Assembly: GCA_004026145.2 (NCBI GenBank)
Contig: CP034980.1
Coordinates: 1-64,000, forward strand
Direction of reading: 5' to 3'
Source of the DNA: Takifugu bimaculatus
Taxonomy: Eukaryota; Chordata; Actinopteri; Tetraodontiformes; Tetraodontidae
DNA length: 64,000 nt
Shown here: one piece after another, positions 35,346 through 46,573 of the stretch
Layout of the letters: the number at the start of each line of letters is the position of its first letter
Position numbering within the stretch: the stretch's first letter is position 1
Notes under the pieces: model-generated
The model's input: the letters and a program-made list of their open reading frames with translations, nothing else
The model's database searches: none
What the model was told of the DNA's origin: nothing
Translations under genes and position numbers: made by a program

Positions 35346-38300
35346 GCTGCTTCAACGGTCACGTTTCCATCGGAGTGAAGCTAAAACTTAGTTACGTTTG
35401 TGCTGCTCTTGGTCAGGGAAGGGTTTCGGAATTCTTCTGCTGCTAATTTGTTGCTATCGAATGGCAAATTTACTTGATTAATGTCCAGTAGAGAGCTGCA
35501 CGCTACTGCTCGGTGGAGGGTCCAAGCCCACTCGAAAGCTAAATTAACGCTAATTAGCTAACGAATGCTGTGTGCTCTGGGTACTATTTTTTAGCAACTT
35601 AGCATGGTGGAGGTGGTGTTCATGAAATACTCTGTCGGTTGGCTCCAGACTCCGTGTTGTTAACCCGTAGATGTCTCCTCTGGCTGGTATCAGATGATCT
35701 GACTGTCCTCGTTTCAATTTCCGTCTTTATTAGCTGAAGTCGTGAGCACCTGATTCCCACTTATTTACCATTCCAAGCCGACGCGATGCCATTTTTAAAT
35801 AGAAATAACAAAAATGGCACATCGGGATCATAGGGAGGCTAATCCCCCTCAACCTCAGCCAAGTCAAACAGCCAGCAGAGTAAGCTAGCCGGGTCCGATA
35901 TTGCTTTCAGCCATTATTTACATCTGGTTTATTGAGCAGAACCTGTTTTTTGTCACAGCTCACTGAAGCGGCGTGCTTATCTCCTCCATCGTCGACGTGA
36001 AAGAGGCCACCAGAGAAAACGCCGGGAGCCGCGAACCCGGCCGAGAGCGACAGCCCGAATCTGGGTAAATTACCGCGGGCTCGGTCCCACGGAGAGACCT
36101 GCTGACCCAAACCTGCCGGTCCGATAATCCCAGCGCCGTGATAATGAGGTAAAGAGGAGAGTGGATGCAAATCAGACGGCGCTCCGAGAGACGCTGGGCC
36201 GACTCCACCACCTCACCTCTCCCCCCCCCCCTCCCCCGTAGGTGAACAGCACAAAGGCCACATTGTTCTACAGTACGTTGGGATGTAAAACACTCGCGAG
36301 CACTGACATGAATCTGTCTTCCTGATTTTCTTGGGGGCAGGGTTGAGGCTTGGGGGGGGGCGGTATGTGCTGTTTTTGGATGTTTTCCAGATGGCTGCTG
36401 GACGAATGGCGGAGGATCTTACGATGTGTTTAAGGATTAATTGCGGCATATATCCTCCGTGCGAACATAGCATGTGACATTATGGGACATGGCCCTTACA
36501 GAAATACCACATGCGTTATGTCTGTCGGGGACGAGGACGGCTCGCCCCAGCAGCCAGTTATTTGTGGGAGATGTGAAGCGGCCTGATGGGAACGCCGAGC
36601 AGCCGTTGAAACCTGTAAAATCGCCATCAGACTCCAGCAAAGCGGTTTCCGAAAGACGCGCGTCCATAATGTGTTTCTCAGACCCAGGGAAGGTGTGAGG
36701 GAGCCGTCTTTTCCCAGGGAGCTCAGAAGCAGTGCTGACTTCTTTCTTTTTCCTCCGTGTCATCGAAACACAATTCCCATTAAGACGGTTTTCCATGTTG
36801 ACCTAAGAGGTTCTCGAGTTTTTGGAAGACGGATGTGGCTCCGAGCCTCGATTGACATCCTTGAAATAGAAAGTTTGAGACCGCAAAGGCCCAAAAAGCC
36901 TTTTAATTAAATAAAGATTGATTGTTGTGGGGCGTCTTCGCACAGCTGCAGCGCCTCCCTCTGTTTCACTTAAATGATGGTAATTAAAAGCACATTCAAC
37001 CAAACGAGGAATGTGTTGGCTCGTGTCCTCATAGGTCGGCTGGTGCTTCTAATTTGACTGTGAATGTGTGTGAAACAAGATTGACCTTTTTAGAAACTCC
37101 AGCTCACAGAGAGAGCGAAACCAAATCCGAGATTCTCTCCGTCTATCCCAGAAACTCTCGGCTTCTGAGGATATTTTTCATGTAACAGGTTGGAGCGATG
37201 ATCATTCCCAGATCCCTCCGTGTCCTCTTCAACTTACTTGTTTTTATCAGAGCGTCCAAAAGCCAAGAGACACTCCATTAACAAAAGCGAAGAACGAGGA
37301 TAAAATCTGGAAGTGACTGAAGCTAAAAGCTATGAAAACATGTGAAACAAAAGCTCCACTTCCTCTGGGTTCAATCCTAATCATTAAAATCAAATCTCGA
37401 TTTTGCAGAAGGCTCTGGATATTTTTTTGTCCTAACTGAGGTGAATTGGAGGCCATTGCCCTCGCAGAGCACCATTGATGGGTTTTAGCATAGATGCTAA
37501 TTCAGCAGTATGGAAAGGGCTTCCTTTTTTAGCCTTAGCTGACAGACCAGCTCGGCTCGAAAAGAAGCTAGCTGTAGCTGCTAAAACAGCTAAAACAAGC
37601 CTGGCTTCATACCCAAACATCTGCCTCCCATCCTCCAATATTTACAACACCATCTCCGATATTACAAACACAAAGATGCAGCTTTGGTGTAAATATTAGG
37701 AACTTTCTGGGTCCCGACGATCCAACAACTCAGTAGCATGTAGGCTACCTGGAAGCAGGAGTCCAGGGTAGAGATGTTTACTGTCCAACGTCTCCGATGG
37801 GAAGGACGCAGCCGTCTCTTTGGTTACGTCCTTTGTTTCGCGCTCAAGGAAATACGTGGCCATCGTCCGCAAACGTGCGAATAAGACAAAACCTTTCCTG
37901 GGATCTCGTTCCCCTCGGACCGCCCTTCTGGACTCGTACTGGGCAGATGTCGGGTTGCCCCTCCGAGGCCTTTACGTGTGAAATAACGTTTAGCACTTCA
38001 CAAATTATCCCCCGATCCTTGTGGCACACTCCGGATCCCATCTGCCTCAAAGCTGAGCAGCTCCGAACATCGAAGCCACAATTCCGTCTGAGCGCCCGCC
38101 AGCTGACGTCTGTCGAGGCACATGAAAGCTCGGCGCTGCTGTGAAGTGAAAGAGAAAGATGGATGTCAGCGTGAGTAAGACGATGACATCTCCGGATTAG
38201 CAGCCTTTCTTCTTCCCACTTTGTGGTTTGTTCTTCTTCTCTGGTGCCGAAGAACGTTGATGAAGCTGGACGCCGCCGGCTTGGGAGCGTTCGTAACCTG

Positions 38301-41127
38301 CGCGACAGATGCTAACCAGAAAGCATTGCCCCGTCCCGTCCTTCGCATCTGGTTCCGATCCCGCCTGTGACATTTTGCTCTTTCAGTTATTTGGCTGTTT
38401 TGTTTTCTCATTTGCGGGCAAACTCGCCGCCGCCGCCGCCACCTGTTCCGCTGTGTCACAACGGACCTCGGTGGTTACGCTGACCTGAGTTCAGCTGACA
38501 GAGAGAACGATGACAGCCTTCACGGGGGGGGGTTACAAGATGAGGACACATACACACACATCACCTGTGCATTCACTCACTGGGACGCTAAAGGGGCGGA
38601 GCCACCCTGAACTCTGACCCCCGAGTGGAACAACCAGAAGTAGCGTTTAATCGTGAAGAAATGAGCAGAGTTGATAAATGTTGATGTGGAACAGATGAGA
38701 GAGCTGATTTTTGTTTTCCAGAACATTTGACCACAAAAATCAGACTTTTCTGCCTGAAAAGACCCAAAAACACGGTTTGTTCCCGCCAGAGAGATTTTGT
38801 TGCGTCAATTTGACCACAGTCCTGGTTCTGAACTCCGAAAACTGGACTTTCTCTTGTCAGTGATTGATTTTCAGCGTGTTTTTAGGGCCAGTTTAGGCAT
38901 CGTTTACTGTGTTTATTTACCTATAAAAACTCATTAGCGCTGTTGCTTTGCAGCATTTTACTGAGTTTAACTGGGCAGGAGAAGGTTGGCGCCAGAGAGA
39001 TCGTCTTTCCCGCCCTTTTTTATTAGCATTAGCTTCTTAGCTTAGCGTAGCCTTTGGATTTTTGATAGAACAGAGCAAAGTTCCGTGTCTGGTGGCTGTT
39101 TATCATTACAGACCCACAAATCAAACTTGGTGCTGATGGACCTTCCTAAATGTGTTTTCCTTATCAAACGTTAATCAAGCTACAGAAGAAACTGCTGCTA
39201 ACGCCCAGAATGTTTGGCTGCGTGTCCGTTAGCGACACCAGCCTGATCCTACGGAGGCCTGCAGGGCTCAGGTGAGAGCAGACAACTGATGCAAATTCAT
39301 GACAGCAGAAATGTTTGAAGCTCTGAATCGTCAACGCTCCCCCCATTGCTGGATTTTATGCTAATTAAGTCTTTTCGGGCTTTGAGGTCGGCACATTGTT
39401 GCTTGATTATAAAAACCTGGAGCAACCAAAGCATCTTTCCAGCTCTGGAGACACTCGGATTGTTGTGTCTCCAGGCAGTGACGGCATCTCCTTCACAAAT
39501 GTAAAAAAATCATTTCAGGCTATTTTAGCCTCACTAGCACAGCCGATGCTCCGTGCTCCCCTTCTGGGCTTCACAGTGCCTCGGCCGGTAGCAGTTCTGG
39601 TGCTGTGGCGAGGCGGTAAACGGGCCGGACCCTTCTCTCTGAACAACAGTATTTGTTTACCTGATAAACAGACCTGCAACTTTTCTTCCTCTCCAGTCTG
39701 GGAGTGCTGAACCCTCTGGGCAGCTTCCAAGGTCCTCCCTGATCTTAGCGATCCTTCATCATGTAGCATTTTCCAGCATGTGAAGGCGCTGGTGGGTGGA
39801 GCTCCGTCCCAGTAACAACTGGCCTCAGGACAAGGTGGGCCGGTTCTGTCTGCTGGCCTTCATCATTGTTGCTCGGGGGACCCCAGCGGAGCTTTCAAAT
39901 CCCCCAATACGGAGAGGCTAATAGATGCTAATGATGAAGCTAACATACACCTGCAGAGCTCCTGCACTGAAATGTGATTTTAATAAATAGAAAAGGCAAA
40001 CGTGCACCTGCAATAGCTGCAAATGGTCGACACAACCTCCACGTTGCTTTCAGATTTGACAAGAAGCGACTCGGTTCATCAGAAGCCGACGGCCCCGAGT
40101 CCCACCAGAGCTTCGCTATTTACATTTCAGATGTTTGCGCATCATTTTCCACGGAAAACAAGCAGAGCCGAGACAGCTTCTACCTCCAGGCCTTCAGCAG
40201 AGTCGCAGCTGAAACCAACAGAGAAGGAAAACAACCAAACACAACAACTTTAATCACATTACGGTGTTCCACCAGGCCGGCGGCTCCAAAACTTCACAGG
40301 AAAACTCCCCCGTCGCTCCGTGACCTCAGGAACACGTAAACAGGAGAAAACCAAAGTTCTTCTGAGGAAACCAGACTCTGACTTGAATAAACACTCGTCC
40401 TCTTTTTCAGGTTGTTTTACGACCTCCACACAACAAGCCGGGCTAACGTAGCGCCGTTGTAGCATGTTTATGGAACAGCTGCTACACGGAATTACCGCAT
40501 ATTTCTCAGCAGACTCCATGTTGGGATTTTTCCGCTCGTACGTGCGCGCAGGTGTGCGCTCGTGCAGCGTGCGGCTCTTCGCTCCTCTTGACCTTTCCGC
40601 TGCTTTTCCGGGTCCTGGCCCCTCGGACGGTGATTGGATCTGATGCCTGGAGGAAACGGCAACAGGATAAGTGTCACAATCTGCAACGCCGGCGTGGATA
40701 AGCTGTTTCCGACATTCCGACTTGGCAGCGCTGGGAGAACTGGGAGTTGGCAGCGCTGCGATGGGGCCGGGCCGCTATTATCTGAACCGATCCGGCCGAC
40801 CGAGTCCGTACGGACGTGTACTAGATGATCCATACGCTCCCGTGTCAAGAGCGGGGACGCCAGATGTTACCTGTGAGGGGGAACAGAACCGTGTGATGAC
40901 TGATGGGCGAATAGAAGATGAAAAATATCAGATTAATCTCAGCATTCGTTTGTTCCCTCCAGACGCAGTGAAATATACCGTCTGTCCGACCTTCAACCGT
41001 TAGCATAAAATCTAGAATATTAAAAGTGGGGGTGCGACGTAGCACCAAACCAGCAGGTTCTGCCTTGGATCGCAGCTTTTCTCTACTTTTAGGTTAATGG
41101 GAGACCGGAATAGGTTGCTGGCACAGG
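35346..41127. other. Intergenic DNA downstream of fat4, no gene recognised
   Basis: Open frames here are short and resemble no known protein. AT-rich pieces are seen at about 36425-36500 (GGATTAATTGCGGCATATATCC region) and 37240-37400. GCTAAC/TTAGC words are frequent. Nothing points to an exon or RNA gene. Confidence 0.6.
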
Positions 41128-41370
41128 CTCCGCCCCCAACCCCATGCTAGCATCGTGCTGCGCCCCCAACCCCATGCTAGCATCGTGCTCCGCCCCCAAC
41201 CCCATGCTAGCATCGTGCTCTGCCCCCAACCCCATTCTAGCATCGTGCTCCGCCCCCAACCCCATTCTAGCATCGTGCTCCGCCCCCAACCCCATGCTAG
41301 CATCGTGCTCCGCCCCCCAACCCCATTCTAGCATCGTGCTCCGCCCCCCAACCCCATGCTAGCATCGTGC
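41128..41370 (+). repeat. 30-base minisatellite, 8 copies
   Basis: Unit CTCCGCCCCCAACCCCATGC followed by TAGCATCGTG. Starts at 41128, 41158, 41188, 41218, 41248, 41278, 41308 and 41339; two late copies have an extra C. ATGCTAG and ATTCTAG variants are mixed. The unit length is a multiple of three, which creates long repetitive open frames on both strands that I do not regard as genes. Confidence 0.95.
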
Positions 41371-44300
41371 TGGTCAGTGATAATGTTCAAAAACTCCATT
41401 TCAGCAAGACCTTTGACCTTTGGACCTTTGTTTATGGAGCCGTGTCCGTTGTCGTGCGTGAACGGCGCTCCAGCTAGCGAGAAGCTGGCGCCGCGGTCAG
41501 ATTTGGGCGCCGGTAGCTTAAAGAATGATGCATTTGCGCGATATTTTCAGAGGAAACTGAACCACAGCAGCATCTCATTAAAACCATCCTCACAATAGGG
41601 GCGCTAACAGCTTCTGCTGCTAGCAAACACCTGGTAGACTTCTCCTCCGTGAATCGTTTGTGTTAGGCTCCGCCCCTTCACTCCGCTGACAGCTTTCACA
41701 CGACGGGGAAAAGAACCAGCCGCCGCCTCATTGTTCGTGCGCTGGCTCCTTGGGTCGGCCGGTTCCTCCTGGATTTTCCCAGGCCCTGCTATCATTCTCC
41801 AGTCCTAATCTTTTCATTCTCCCGCACCACTTCCAAAGCTCCGGGCTTCATGCTAATTGTCCCCCAATAGCGCGGTTACCTCCCACCTACATAATGCACC
41901 TTGTCTCCTCGGCTCGGCCCGGGCGGCGACATCCCAGCTCGTTAAGATTCAGGAGGGACGAGGGCGGCAGAAGCAGCACCTCAGGCTGCAATCGGGCCCG
42001 AATTAGACGCTGGAAATGGTATTAAAGCCACATTCTTGGCATTTTTAGGCTGTTTTCTGGGTATTAACGTGAACCTCAGTCAGGTTCTTGTGAGCTGGCG
42101 GCGGTGAGATCACGGCCGGGGGAGAACGGGGCGGCGTCTCCGGGTCAAACAGGAGCGCCGTCGTGAAAGCCGCTCTTAATTTGTGCTAATTGTGTCCACG
42201 TAGACCCCTGATTGGCTGCTTTTCTTTGGCTCAGAGAGGTTTGACCCACTCTGTGAGGACAAGCGAAATGCTCGATTAGCATCTATTCAAGGACTCACGC
42301 TTTGATCATGGGAGAGAGACACAGAGACGCAGAGAGAGAGGGGGGGGGGGGGGGAGAGAGGGGGGGGGGGAGGGGGGGAGGGGGGACGTCAACAATTCAA
42401 ATGTGGCCAATAATTGGACCATAAATAAAAGCCTAATTAGCATCAATTGCTTCCACATTGTTGCTATTTTTGCATGTGCGGCGTTCCGTGTGTGTGTTGC
42501 TGCGAGTTATGAAGGAGATGCTTCATTTCATAGGCAAATCGTGGCACTAATTAAACCCGCTGGGTAAATATTTGCTTTCTGCCCCCCCCCAGGTCCACAG
42601 GCAGGAGCTCCCACGTCGTCCACAAACCCGATTCAAGGACTTTCCAGGACCGGCTCAAATTCAAGGCACTCAAAAGAAGCTTTGAAAGAGTTTTTGGAGA
42701 AGAAGAATTCCGGATGTGTCATTCCGTGGTTCCTCCTGACCAGTGAAGAGTTTTCCAGGACCAGCTGATCGATGACATCATCACTGCCTGGTTCTGGTCC
42801 AAAAAAGCACTTGAGGTTTGTGCTGATCCAGTTCCACTTCCTTTACAGAAACTTTCAAGGACTTAAAAGTGTTTTAGGGATTTTCAGAAGGAAGTGGAAC
42901 TTTTGATTAAACAGAACTTTCAACCACCTTCGGCTCAGAGGTTCTGATCCGTTTCAGCCATTAAATAGGAAAAATTCAGAGTTCCTCTGAGGTTTTGTCT
43001 ATCATGAAGGAGACCGGCCAGGCTGCTGGGTCCGGTTCGGGTTATGAAGTGGCTCTGGAATCCAGGAACACGGCGACGCGGACCAGGCCCGATCTCGGCT
43101 CTCTCCCGCCGTCCTCAGCGCCAGAGGTTTGGATCCAGGTCGTCCAGGAACAACACCTCACCACTTCCTTAATCCTCCGTCCACGGCCTCGCCTGCAGTG
43201 CCTGCTGGGAAATAAGGCGGCTCTGGTTGGTTCTGGTCCCGTTCCTCCATCAGAGGGTGGTTACGATGGATGGAACGCGGCCACCGTCCCACACAGCGTC
43301 AACGCCGCGGGTTCGACTCCCAGACCCGTTTGTTCTCCCGCCCCAGCCTTTATTACACACTCCGATTCATCTAATTCCAATTTATTGCAGTCGGATGAGG
43401 CCCAGAAGGTTCCGATAACAAAGCAGAACTCCTCCGCGGTCCGAGTGTTTTCCTTGGTCACTGCTGATGTCACTCGGACATTAAGATGCCAAAGATGACT
43501 CAGTTGTGATTGGTCCAAGTCCTGGAGGGAGGGAACAGAGAATTCCACTTAATATCCCGGCGGATTAGCGGAAAAGTGAATGTTTCTGGGTCAAAGGTGG
43601 TCGGACGGGCGTCAGGTGCCGATGGACGAGGAAATCTGCTGGAATGTTGGGATGAAGCCTTCAGAAACGGGGTTTTAGGGCGGAGGGCTTCATTAGCTCC
43701 GCCCCCTGAGTTCAGGGGGAGGAGACGAGCGGTGAGGAGGGTTCAAAGGTCGAGGGTCGCACCCTCCGATCACCTCTCCTGTCTCACCGTCTCCACCCCG
43801 ACCACGTCTGACCCCCCGCTGAGCCGTCCCCACGCCAACGCCTCTCCGGCCTCTTTGGGCGTCTTGTTTACGACGCTCGAAACCCTTTAAAAGAGTCGAC
43901 GGCGTTCCGATTGGCTGACGGAGCCGCTGGTCTCCAGCTGGGAAGCTTCACTCCTCTGAACTTTCCAAAGCAGATCTATAAAATCCTTATAAAAGACCTC
44001 CCACCTGGAAGTGTCAGGTTAGCCATAATGCTAACAATAATTTTTCCTTATCAGGATGTAAAGTTACGTGAACAATGTCCAGATTTCTTTCATCTTTTAT
44101 CTGATTGATTGATCAAAGACAACATGAAAAGGCAAAAAAAAAAGTATGAAAGTGTTCCGAGGAGCCAGTTTTCATCCATCTTTTAATGACTTGGAGAGGC
44201 TAGCTAATAAAATCCATCATGTGGGCGTGGCTCCCTGTGAGTAATGTCTCCTCTTTTATCTCTTTGACTGATCAAAGAAAAGATTAAGATGGGAAAACTC

Positions 44301-45645
44301 CAGCAGAGGTTGGAAAAGTTTCAAAGAATCAGTTAGAAACAACAAAATCCATCAGGTTCCATGAACCTGTGGTGACATGTGGGCGTGGCTTAATGCTTGC
44401 TGGGCAGCCACGCCCACTGTTAATGGTAACAGCTAGCGTTAGCTCGCGCGACAGTGGCCAAACCTGGAGAATTCTCTCGACCAAAAGGCAGAACCTGCGT
44501 CAAAAGTGTCCTCAAACACTCACAAATGTCGGAATAATCGAATAAATTGGGAAACGACGCAACCGGATTGTTTTTTCCAAGAATTTTTTCCAAGGATTTT
44601 AACTGGATTAATCTTCCATGTATGTATTGACGGTCAAAAACCAGAACTATAGCTACCAAACATAAGGAACGCCCCCCCCCCCACAACGCCCCCAGGCTCC
44701 ATCCCAGCCGTCAGTGAGACATCGGAAGCCTCCGAAAATTCCAAACTGCCTGGATACGGTAACCGGGCTGCTCATTCCTCCGACCCATGAACGTGTGACG
44801 GGCCCGACGGGCAGATGTGCCGCGGCGCCACCCGTAAATGAAAACTGCTGGACGCGTGGCGAAATGAGCTGCTAGCCCGTTAGCGTTAGCACGGTTCTCC
44901 TCGGGATGGTCTAGATTTGGGATTCTAGAAGCACTGGGAGGTTCTTAGATAGCAGAGAATTCCTCCCCTCTGAGTTAGGGCCGGAATAATGGAAGCTGAT
45001 GGCTTTACTGCTCCTCTAAACGCTCCTCTGGCTCCGATCTCGGAAAAGCTGCATCTGCTGGCAAAAACAGGGCGATCCATCAGAGACACGCTGATATCCA
45101 AGTCATCAAGGTCGGAGACGGCGGACGCTGCTGTCAGCGGCGCCGCCGCGCGTCCCGGATAACGAGGAGCTGAACGGGGCTCCGCCAGCGGATCCAGGAA
45201 CCAGCCTCCCTCGGGTTTGATCCAGCCCATCAAACCGACCTCCTGATACTGGGACGCTAACATTTTAGCTAGGCTAGGCTAATGTTTTGGTGTATTTCAT
45301 CATGTCAGATTTCTGTTTCACCTCCTCTTGATGCTGCGGTTCGTCGTGGCTCATTTCCACACGCGACCTCTAGCGCCTCCCGGTGGCCAGGTGTGGTGCG
45401 GCGCTCCTTTCTGCTCCAGCCACACCTGCACACCTGCACCCACTCAACAGTCCGGCCCAGGAAGCAGCCATTTTCTGTGTCAGTCTGCTAGCATGCCAAC
45501 ATTAGCTGCCTTTGCTAGCATCACGCAGAAGGTTGTTGGCTAGCTGCTCGTCATGTTCCCGGATGGTTTCAGGCCATTTTCTGGTTCTGAAGGAGCTGAT
45601 TCGCCCTTTGGTGCTGTGCTACATCCTGGTGAGTTAGCTTCTTCA
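41371..45645. other. Intergenic DNA with a purine tract and an AT-rich block
   Basis: Contains the G-rich tract at 42310-42387 and, just after it, a homeodomain-site-like AT-rich block (about 42390-42580). At 43310-43320 GGTTCGACTCC matches a tRNA B box but no full tRNA can be folded around it. No coding gene recognised. Confidence 0.6.
42310..42387 (+). repeat. Purine-rich GA/G tract
   Basis: About 78 bases of AGAGAG and long G runs (up to fourteen G in a row). It has several G runs that could form G-quadruplex DNA. Confidence 0.88.
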
Positions 45646-45712
45646 TGCTAACTGTGCTGGTTGTTATGCTAACTGTGCTGGTTGTTATGCTAACTGTGCT
45701 GGTTTTTATGTT
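45646..45712 (+). repeat. 22-base direct repeat, 3 copies
   Basis: TGCTAACTGTGCTGGTTGTT plus AT, three times in a row, the last one diverging at its end. Confidence 0.9.
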
Positions 45713-46253
45713 TCTCTGGTTTGCTGCTGCTGATGTCAGGATGCATTTTGATTGATGGTTTTTGTGACGATTGTTTCCTGTAATCACGCCCGGGGTCGGC
45801 CCAAACGGGCCGGTTCCGATGGCGTTTATATAAATGGTTCCCCTGAAAACCGAGACTTTTGAGAGTGTAATGGGAGGCGATGTCTCACAGATGTTGGAGC
45901 TTTGCTCTTTCTGGGAGCCTGAGTGGGGGGGGGGGGGGTCATGTGACCGGCGATGTCGTCCCACGTTTACAGTACCGGGACGTGGACGCGGGTCATGTGA
46001 CTGGGCTCAGTCATTTGGGCTTCATGAGGCCCTTTAATTCTTATTCCAGGTCCCATCGGGGGCTGGAATCGCTGGGATCTGAACATACGTCCTTTATACA
46101 TTTATTTCATTTGACAGTCGAGTGTGTTTTTGTTTTTTATGTAACCTGGAGATTTTCACTCTAAGATTTTCCACCACTTCAGAGCTCCTATTTTCTTTGG
46201 TCCACAGTGGCCTCGTGTCAGGTTCTGGTCACGGTGGAGAATATGTGATATTT

Positions 46254-46302
46254 GGTGTGTGTGTGTGTGTGCGTGTGTATGCGTGCGTGGACACACACAT
46301 GA
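46254..46302 (+). repeat. Imperfect GT repeat
   Basis: GTGTGT run passing into GCGTGTGTATGCGTGCGTGG and a short ACACACAC, so the end is partly self-complementary. Confidence 0.85.
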
Positions 46303-46343
46303 GTGATAATGTGAAATGACAGTTTATATGACAAAGGCTCAGA

Positions 46344-46573
46344 GGTTAGCATCACCATGACAACAGTGTTAGCGTCACTATGACATCAGTGTTAGCGTCA
46401 CTATGACAACAGTGTTAGCGTCACCATGACAACAGTGTTAGCGTCACCATGACAACAGTGTTAGCGTCACCATGACAACAGTGTTAGCGTCACTATGACA
46501 TCAGTGTTAGCGTCACCATGACATCAGTGTTAGCGTCACCATGACATCAGTGTTAGCGTCATTATGACATCAG
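46344..46573 (+). repeat. 23-base minisatellite, about 10 copies
   Basis: Unit GTGTTAGCGTCACCATGACA plus ACA or TCA. Variation is limited to C/T at CACC/CACT and ACA/TCA, with slight divergence in the first and last copies. Confidence 0.94.

Noticed and set aside
41089..41362. Repetitive proteins read from the 30-base minisatellite on both strands
   Set aside because: Open frames come from a unit length divisible by three, exist on both strands and in several frames, and match no family.
43310..43320. tRNA B-box match GGTTCGACTCC
   Set aside because: No A box at a fitting distance and no cloverleaf could be drawn around it; likely chance or a very worn SINE.
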